From contig JALSHQ010000392.1 in assembly GCA_026982145.1 (NCBI GenBank), positions 1-8,262 of the forward strand: a DNA stretch of 8,262 bases, read 5' to 3'. The notes under the pieces were generated by a model. The model did no database searches and was not told where the DNA came from. It saw only the letters and a program-made list of their open reading frames with translations. The DNA comes from Gammaproteobacteria bacterium (GTDB lineage Bacteria > Pseudomonadota > Gammaproteobacteria > SZUA-140). This document shows positions 6,435 to 8,262 of the stretch, in pieces; the stretch's first letter is position 1; each line of letters starts with the position of its first letter. The position numbers and the translations under genes are program-made.

Positions 6435-6941
6435 ATGAGCGAGGTAGTCATTAACAAACCGGCACTCTCTGAAAGCGGGAACAAGTTACAGCGTCGCCGT
6501 GTGCGTTCTGTGAGTCCCTTTGATGAGCTGGAGCAGCTATTTGAAGGGTTCTTTCCTAGCGGGAGGATGCAGCCACTACACCGCGAGTGGCCGGAGTTAA
6601 GCGTATCATTTGAAGAGGGGCGAATCCCCAAGGTTGATATGCTGGAGCGGGACGACGCTATGATCGTGCGAGCTGAGTTGCCGGGAGTCGAAAAAGATAA
6701 CCTAGAGATTTCACTTGCAGAAGAGAGTGTCACCATCAGTGCCGCTACTAAACAGGAGAGTGAGGACGAAAAGGGGGATTATCATCGTCGTGAAATTTCC
6801 CGGGCTGCTTTTTCCCGAACCCTGCCCCTACCTGTTGCGGTGCAGGGTGATCAGGCCAAGGCGAGCTTTAAAGATGGTGTGTTGGAGCTGACCTTGCCCA
6901 AAGTGGCTCCGGCAAAACGTCACACCATTAAAGTTGAATGA
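6435..6941 (+). CDS. Small heat-shock protein (Hsp20/alpha-crystallin family), first copy
   Basis: A 168-residue ATP-independent holdase that would bind unfolding proteins in the cytoplasm. A variable N-terminal arm (1-62) contains the typical SVSPFDELEQLFEGFF. The alpha-crystallin domain runs from about 63 (PKVDMLERDD) to 157, with AELPGV at 80-85 and the hallmark A-x-x-x-x-GVL at 144-150 within ASFKDGVLELTLPK. The C-terminal tail carries I-K-V (165-167), a variant of the I-x-I/V motif that docks neighbouring subunits. The start is ATG 6435 rather than 6432, chosen from the ribosome-binding block shared with the next gene; the difference is one methionine. It is the first gene behind the sigma-32 promoter and leads a heat-shock operon with a second Hsp20 gene and a J-protein gene. 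Confidence 0.95.
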   Translation: MSEVVINKPALSESGNKLQRRRVRSVSPFDELEQLFEGFFPSGRMQPLHREWPELSVSFEEGRIPKVDMLERDDAMIVRAELPGVEKDNLEISLAEESVTISAATKQESEDEKGDYHRREISRAAFSRTLPLPVAVQGDQAKASFKDGVLELTLPKVAPAKRHTIKVE

Positions 6942-7000
6942 TGTGATAGGAGCACGTCATGTCCGCCTCTGGTGGCATGGAGTGAGGTGAAAAGTTTCAT

Positions 7001-7018
7001 AGTCTAAAGGAGGAGATA
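7001..7018 (+). promoter_or_regulatory. Extended ribosome-binding block of the second small heat-shock gene
   Basis: AGTCTAAAGGAGGAGATA is a 17 of 18 copy of the block at 6414-6431 and ends 3 bases before ATG 7022. The 80-base spacer between the two Hsp20 genes shows no sigma-32 or convincing sigma-70 promoter and no terminator, so translation of the second gene from the same messenger is expected. Confidence 0.85.
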
Positions 7019-7021
7019 GTC

Positions 7022-7513
7022 ATGTCTACACTTGAAGATCTGCGCGGAGGTCTTACCCGTTTCTGGGACTCCCTGGCCGAAGGGTGGCGGCACCTTGTCG
7101 CTCACGCCTCAGGCGCGTTGACCCGCTTTCACCCGAGTAAGCCAAAAGAGAAGGGTGGCCTGCCCAAGGCGGTTCATGGCAGCGAATGGGGGCTGCTGGC
7201 TGCTGACCTTTCTGATGATGGTGAAAAGGTGGTGGTGCGGCTGGAAGCCCCCGGCATGGAGCTGGAGGATTTTGATGTTGCCATTCATGACGGTGTGTTG
7301 ATTGTGCGCGGTGAAAAGCATTACCAGAACGAGCGCAGTGAGGGGGGTTACCACGTCGCTGAGTGTGCCTACGGCGCTTTTGAACGGGCCATTCCGTTGC
7401 CCGATAATGTCGAGGGCAGTCATGCTAAAGCCAAATACCGTCGCGGTGTGTTGCGTATCGAAATGCCGAAGAGCGGTACTAAGCGCCAGCGCATCGAAAT
7501 CGAGGCAAGTTAA
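7022..7513 (+). CDS. Small heat-shock protein (Hsp20/alpha-crystallin family), second copy
   Basis: A 163-residue Hsp20 protein clearly different from the one encoded upstream. The N-terminal arm (about 1-53) includes a likely amphipathic helix rich in Trp, Leu and Arg (LTRFWDSLAEGWRHLVAHA), then a basic proline-containing stretch. The alpha-crystallin domain spans about 54-150, with EAPGMELEDFDV at 75-86 and GVL at 142-144 in YRRGVLRIEMPK. The tail has the full I-E-I motif (158-160). The clear divergence between the two proteins suggests a paired system of non-identical partners, comparable in idea to IbpA/IbpB, although co-assembly is inferred only from adjacency. It lies 80 bases after the first copy and 26 bases before the J-protein gene. 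A C residue (C115 in VAECAYG) lies within the domain. Confidence 0.95.
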   Translation: MSTLEDLRGGLTRFWDSLAEGWRHLVAHASGALTRFHPSKPKEKGGLPKAVHGSEWGLLAADLSDDGEKVVVRLEAPGMELEDFDVAIHDGVLIVRGEKHYQNERSEGGYHVAECAYGAFERAIPLPDNVEGSHAKAKYRRGVLRIEMPKSGTKRQRIEIEAS

Positions 7514-7539
7514 CATAGTTATCACACAGGGAGTCCGCA

Positions 7540-8262
7540 TTGGAGTTTAAAGACTACTACACTGTGTTAGGTGTCGAGCGCAGCGCCAGTCAGGATGAGA
7601 TCAAGCGCGCTTACCGAAAGATGGCGCGTAAGTTCCACCCAGATGTCAGCAAAGTGGCTGATGCCGAGGTGCGCTTTAAAGAGATAGGCGAGGCTTACGA
7701 AGTGCTGAAAGACCCGGAAAAGCGGGTTGCCTATGATCAATTGGGTGCCCGCTGGAAGGAGGGGCAGGATTTTCAGCCTCCCCCCGGTTGGGATCAGGGT
7801 TTCGAGTTTCACGGTGGTGGTTTTACCGAGGCCGATGCCTCGCAGTTCAGTGACTTTTTTGAGTCGCTTTTTGGGGGTGCTCAGGCGGCTCACGGCTATT
7901 CGCAGGCAGGGCACACCAACATGCGGGGTGAGAATAGCCACGCCAAGGTGCTGATTGATCTGGAAGATGCCTACCACGGCACTACTCGCTCGATCACATT
8001 GCGTCACACCGAAAGGGCGCCTGATGGTCGGCCGCAGGTAAAAACCCGCACTCTGAACGTCAAGATCCCCAAGGGGGTACGTCAGGGTCAGCATATTCGG
8101 TTGGTAGGTCAAGGGGGTGCCGAGCGTGGGCAGGGAAAGGCAGGTGACCTCTATCTTGAAATCGAATTCAAGTCGCACCCCTTTTACCGTGTCGAAGGGC
8201 GGGATGTTTATCTTGATCTGCCCGTAGCACCTTGGGAAGCTGCGTTAGGAGCCACCGTCAAA
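7540..8262 (+). CDS. cbpA: CbpA-type DnaJ co-chaperone (runs off the right edge)
   Basis: The first 241 residues of a curved-DNA-binding-protein-A-like J-protein, which delivers clients to DnaK and stimulates its ATPase. Translation starts at TTG 7540, placed 6 bases after AGGGAG (7528-7533). The resulting MEFKDYYTVLGV aligns with the CbpA start MELKDYY, and there is no ATG before the J domain. The J domain covers about 1-69, with the essential HPD at 33-35. A glycine/phenylalanine-rich linker follows (about 76-125, including FEFHGGGF and FFESLFGG), then the first C-terminal client-binding domain with VKIPKGVRQGQHIRLVGQGG (174-193). There is no cysteine zinc-finger region, which separates it from DnaJ itself. 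About 65 residues would be missing if it has the E. coli CbpA length. It is the third gene of the heat-shock operon, 26 bases after the second Hsp20 gene. Confidence 0.93.
   Translation, partial: MEFKDYYTVLGVERSASQDEIKRAYRKMARKFHPDVSKVADAEVRFKEIGEAYEVLKDPEKRVAYDQLGARWKEGQDFQPPPGWDQGFEFHGGGFTEADASQFSDFFESLFGGAQAAHGYSQAGHTNMRGENSHAKVLIDLEDAYHGTTRSITLRHTERAPDGRPQVKTRTLNVKIPKGVRQGQHIRLVGQGGAERGQGKAGDLYLEIEFKSHPFYRVEGRDVYLDLPVAPWEAALGATVK

Noticed and set aside
6966..7016. Thermometer-like pairing of CCTCT (6966-6970) with the second Hsp20 ribosome-binding site
   Set aside because: Only five pairs with one G-U, and the same bases pair locally with GAGG at 6984-6987, so no convincing switch is visible.
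7567..8178. 203-codon minus-strand open frame opposite the J-protein gene
   Set aside because: It lies fully antisense to a well-supported CbpA-type coding sequence and shows no recognisable domain; it is a by-product of codon use on the other strand.
6262..8262. The heat-shock operon as a recently acquired mobile stress-tolerance island
   Set aside because: No integrase, transposase, tRNA or flanking direct repeats are in the window, and base composition appears similar to the neighbouring genes.

Overview
The window looks like chromosomal DNA of a gammaproteobacterium. The oligopeptidase A, glutathione reductase and YrdA-type carbonic anhydrase all resemble their enterobacterial counterparts closely in length and motifs. 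As in Escherichia coli, prlC sits divergently beside gor, but no rlmJ lies between them here. Base composition looks even across the window, and I see no transposase, integrase, phage gene, tRNA, rRNA or CRISPR array. The genus cannot be named from this sequence; the N-terminal style of the chemoreceptor and of the second small heat-shock protein reminds me of environmental (for example sulfur-oxidising) gammaproteobacteria, which is only an impression.

Layout: (1) 1-1156, minus strand: the first 385 codons of a membrane chemoreceptor-like protein that runs off the left edge. (2) 1335-3380, minus: prlC/opdA, a cytosolic zinc oligopeptidase. (3) 3381-3493: a compact divergent region holding a convincing minus-strand intrinsic terminator and a small inverted repeat. 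(4) 3494-6261, plus: gor, yrdA and a LoiP-like lipoprotein protease, separated by only 39 and 35 bases, so probably co-transcribed. (5) 6262-6434: a regulatory stretch with a good sigma-32 (heat-shock) type promoter and a structured leader. (6) 6435-8262, plus: two dissimilar small heat-shock proteins followed by a CbpA/DnaJ-class co-chaperone that runs off the right edge.

The common theme is stress and protein quality control: peptide clearance (PrlC), thiol redox (Gor), envelope proteolysis (LoiP-like) and a heat-inducible holdase plus J-protein module that would hand bound clients to DnaK. The genes belong to known families. The parts most worth a second look are regulatory: the structured, possibly two-state leader of the first small heat-shock gene, the near-identical ribosome-binding blocks of both small heat-shock genes, and the misplaced-looking terminator between prlC and gor.
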